This document shows, piece after piece, positions 6,449 through 6,980 of a DNA stretch of 6,980 nucleotides. Origin of the DNA: Hyphomicrobiales bacterium (lineage in GTDB: Bacteria > Pseudomonadota > Alphaproteobacteria > Rhizobiales > Aestuariivirgaceae); NCBI GenBank assembly GCA_003151375.1, contig PLXI01000084.1, forward strand, positions 1 through 6,980, in the 5' to 3' direction. The notes beneath the pieces are model-generated. The model was not told where the DNA came from. It did no database searches and saw only the letters and a list, made by a program, of their open reading frames with translations. The stretch's first letter is position 1, and every line of letters begins with the position of its first letter. Position numbers and translations under genes: made by a program.

Positions 6449-6628
6449 ATGACTAAAACCGTAAAAATCTTGGCTGCCGTTTTCGCCCTCAGCGTCGGCT
6501 CCGGCTTTTTCACGTCAGCCAATGCCGACATGATGATGAAGAAAGATCATATGATGATGAAGCATCATTGCCATATGCATAAACATTGCCACGTAATGCA
6601 TCACAAGATGATGATGAAGAAGATGTAG
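6449..6628 (+). CDS. Tiny exported Met/His/Lys-rich peptide, probable metal binder
   Basis: A 59-residue protein in no family that I recognise. The ribosome binding site AGAGG sits 7 bases before the ATG. Residues 1-26 are a Sec signal peptide (MTKTVK, hydrophobic ILAAVFALSVGSGFF, then TSANA with cleavage after Ala26). The predicted mature part is 33 residues with 12 Met, 9 His, 7 Lys and 2 Cys. Its centre KHHCHMHKHCHVMHH resembles the CHWHHHHRHC centre of the peptide at 6121: both contain Cys-His-x-His and end in His-Cys. Met-rich and His/Cys-rich exported peptides often bind copper or silver, but the metal here is an inference. Three exact copies of ATGATGATGAAG (MMMK) occur at 6530-6541, 6551-6562 and 6608-6619. 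Leader, signal peptide end and terminator match the upstream gene, so the two are likely diverged tandem paralogues. The clean start, signal and terminator make it very probably real despite its size. Confidence 0.82.
   Translation: MTKTVKILAAVFALSVGSGFFTSANADMMMKKDHMMMKHHCHMHKHCHVMHHKMMMKKM
6530..6619 (+). repeat. Three copies of a 12-base MMMK-coding unit
   Basis: ATGATGATGAAG occurs exactly at 6530-6541, 6551-6562 and 6608-6619, all in the same reading frame, framing the central His/Cys cluster of the peptide. This points to internal duplication or to strong selection for Met-Met-Met-Lys blocks. Confidence 0.85.
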
Positions 6629-6653
6629 TCCTTCGACACTTGCTAAATCACGA

Positions 6654-6680
6654 AGCCCGCGTGATGAGCGCGGGCTTTTT
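6654..6680 (+). terminator. Rho-independent terminator after the Met/His-rich peptide gene
   Basis: A perfect 8-bp stem, AGCCCGCG (6654-6661) with CGCGGGCT (6669-6676), around a 7-base loop, ending in five T (6676-6680). The stem's outer half is the same as in the terminator at 6297-6327. Confidence 0.92.
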
Positions 6681-6685
6681 CGTTA

Positions 6686-6701
6686 GCTAAAAGTGGCGCG
6701 C
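6686..6701 (+). repeat. Promoter-proximal repeat, copy 2, at the start of the 6S-like RNA
   Basis: GCTAAAAGTGGCGCGC, nearly the same as 6034-6051. AGCTAA (6685-6690) would be the -10 box of the 6S-like RNA, with the transcript starting near 6697. No good -35 box is seen at the matching distance, where the preceding terminator lies. Confidence 0.5.
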
Positions 6702-6850
6702 CGCCGTAGCCGTGGGAACATACGATCCCTGGTCCCTACTTGCGTAGGTGGGCGCCGTGTGCTCCAGACCAGGGTCTGATGCAGGGACAGCTCCCTCGAA
6801 AATCGTTTATAGGCCCTGGGAATTAGAGTTCCTCACGAAACCGGGCAGCA
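6697..6850 (+). ncRNA. ssrS: 6S RNA-like structured RNA (ends approximate)
   Basis: 6S RNA binds housekeeping RNA polymerase as an open-promoter mimic and damps transcription in stationary phase. The expected layout is visible. A closing stem is formed by CGTGGGAAC (6711-6719) with GTTCCTCACG (6828-6837), one base bulged. A large central bubble follows, then an internal stem of CCCTGGTC (6727-6734) with GACCAGGG (6767-6774). An apical hairpin CCTAC-TTGC-GTAGG (6735-6748) lies inside. On the 3' side of the bubble is a small hairpin AGGGA-CAGC-TCCCT (6783-6796). The segment GTGTGCTCCAGACCAGGGTC looks like alphaproteobacterial 6S as I remember it. Position downstream of zapA fits the usual neighbourhood, although two peptide genes lie between. 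Both ends are estimated from the outer stem and the -10-like box. Call by structure and context, not by a covariance search. Confidence 0.75.
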
Positions 6851-6980
6851 ACGCCAAAGCTGATATAGGCGCTGACGTAGCAAATATCCAGCCGCATCAA
6901 TAAAGCTGTTCATCAACACCTTCTTCAGCACCATGGCGCTGGAACAAGCCTATCGCAATGGAAGCTGCAAAGCAGCTGGT
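6851..6980. other. Right-end segment with no assignable gene
   Basis: On the plus strand a frame is open from about 6877 to the edge, with an ATG at 6932 (MALEQAYRNG...), but it has no ribosome binding site. On the minus strand a frame enters from the right edge and ends with TGA at 6897-6899 (...QRHGAEEGVDEQLY). The second has more ordinary codon use and could be the C-terminus of a convergent gene, but neither can be named. The usual gene after 6S RNA, 5-formyltetrahydrofolate cyclo-ligase, is not recognisable here. Confidence 0.3.

Noticed and set aside
1..6980. CRISPR array, tRNA, rRNA or insertion sequence
   Set aside because: No regularly spaced repeats with spacers, no tRNA cloverleaf, no rRNA signature and no transposase reading frame were seen.

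Overview
The window looks like chromosomal DNA from an alphaproteobacterium, most likely Hyphomicrobiales. The clue is gene order: a transketolase gene pointing away from a DUF4164 gene and zapA, with a 6S-RNA-like structure further on and phosphoglycerate kinase on the far side of tkt. The Pgk and Tkt sequences also look alphaproteobacterial. This is judged by reading, not by a database search.

Left part (1-5141), carbon metabolism. The left end holds the first 222 codons of pgk (minus strand). At the right of this part is complete tkt (minus strand). Many alphaproteobacteria have gap between tkt and pgk. Here gap is absent from that interval, and about 2.5 kb of other material sits there: a class III-like PPK2 polyphosphate kinase gene (plus strand), and an AT-richer unrecognised 408-codon gene (minus strand) directly behind tkt. 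The ppk2 gene is bracketed by two copies of a 42-base direct repeat, which suggests a cassette or a past rearrangement.

Middle (5142-5984). The tkt upstream region has a TTGACA box and two direct TGATAACG half-sites. On the plus strand come a DUF4164 coiled-coil gene and zapA, 2 bases apart and probably co-translated.

Right part (5985-6980). Between zapA and the 6S-like RNA lie two very small genes (49 and 59 codons). Each has a strong ribosome binding site, a Sec signal peptide ending in Ala-Asn-Ala and its own GC-rich terminator. The mature peptides are extreme: one is half histidine, the other is a Met/His/Lys/Cys mixture, and both keep a Cys-His-x-His...His-Cys core. Shared leader, signal peptide, core and terminator suggest a diverged tandem duplication of an exported metal-binding peptide. 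The 6S-like RNA follows at about 6697-6850. The last 130 bases hold no gene that I can assign with confidence.

The most distinctive content is the pair of tiny exported metal-binding-type peptides and the repeat-flanked ppk2 plus orphan gene inserted in the tkt-pgk interval.
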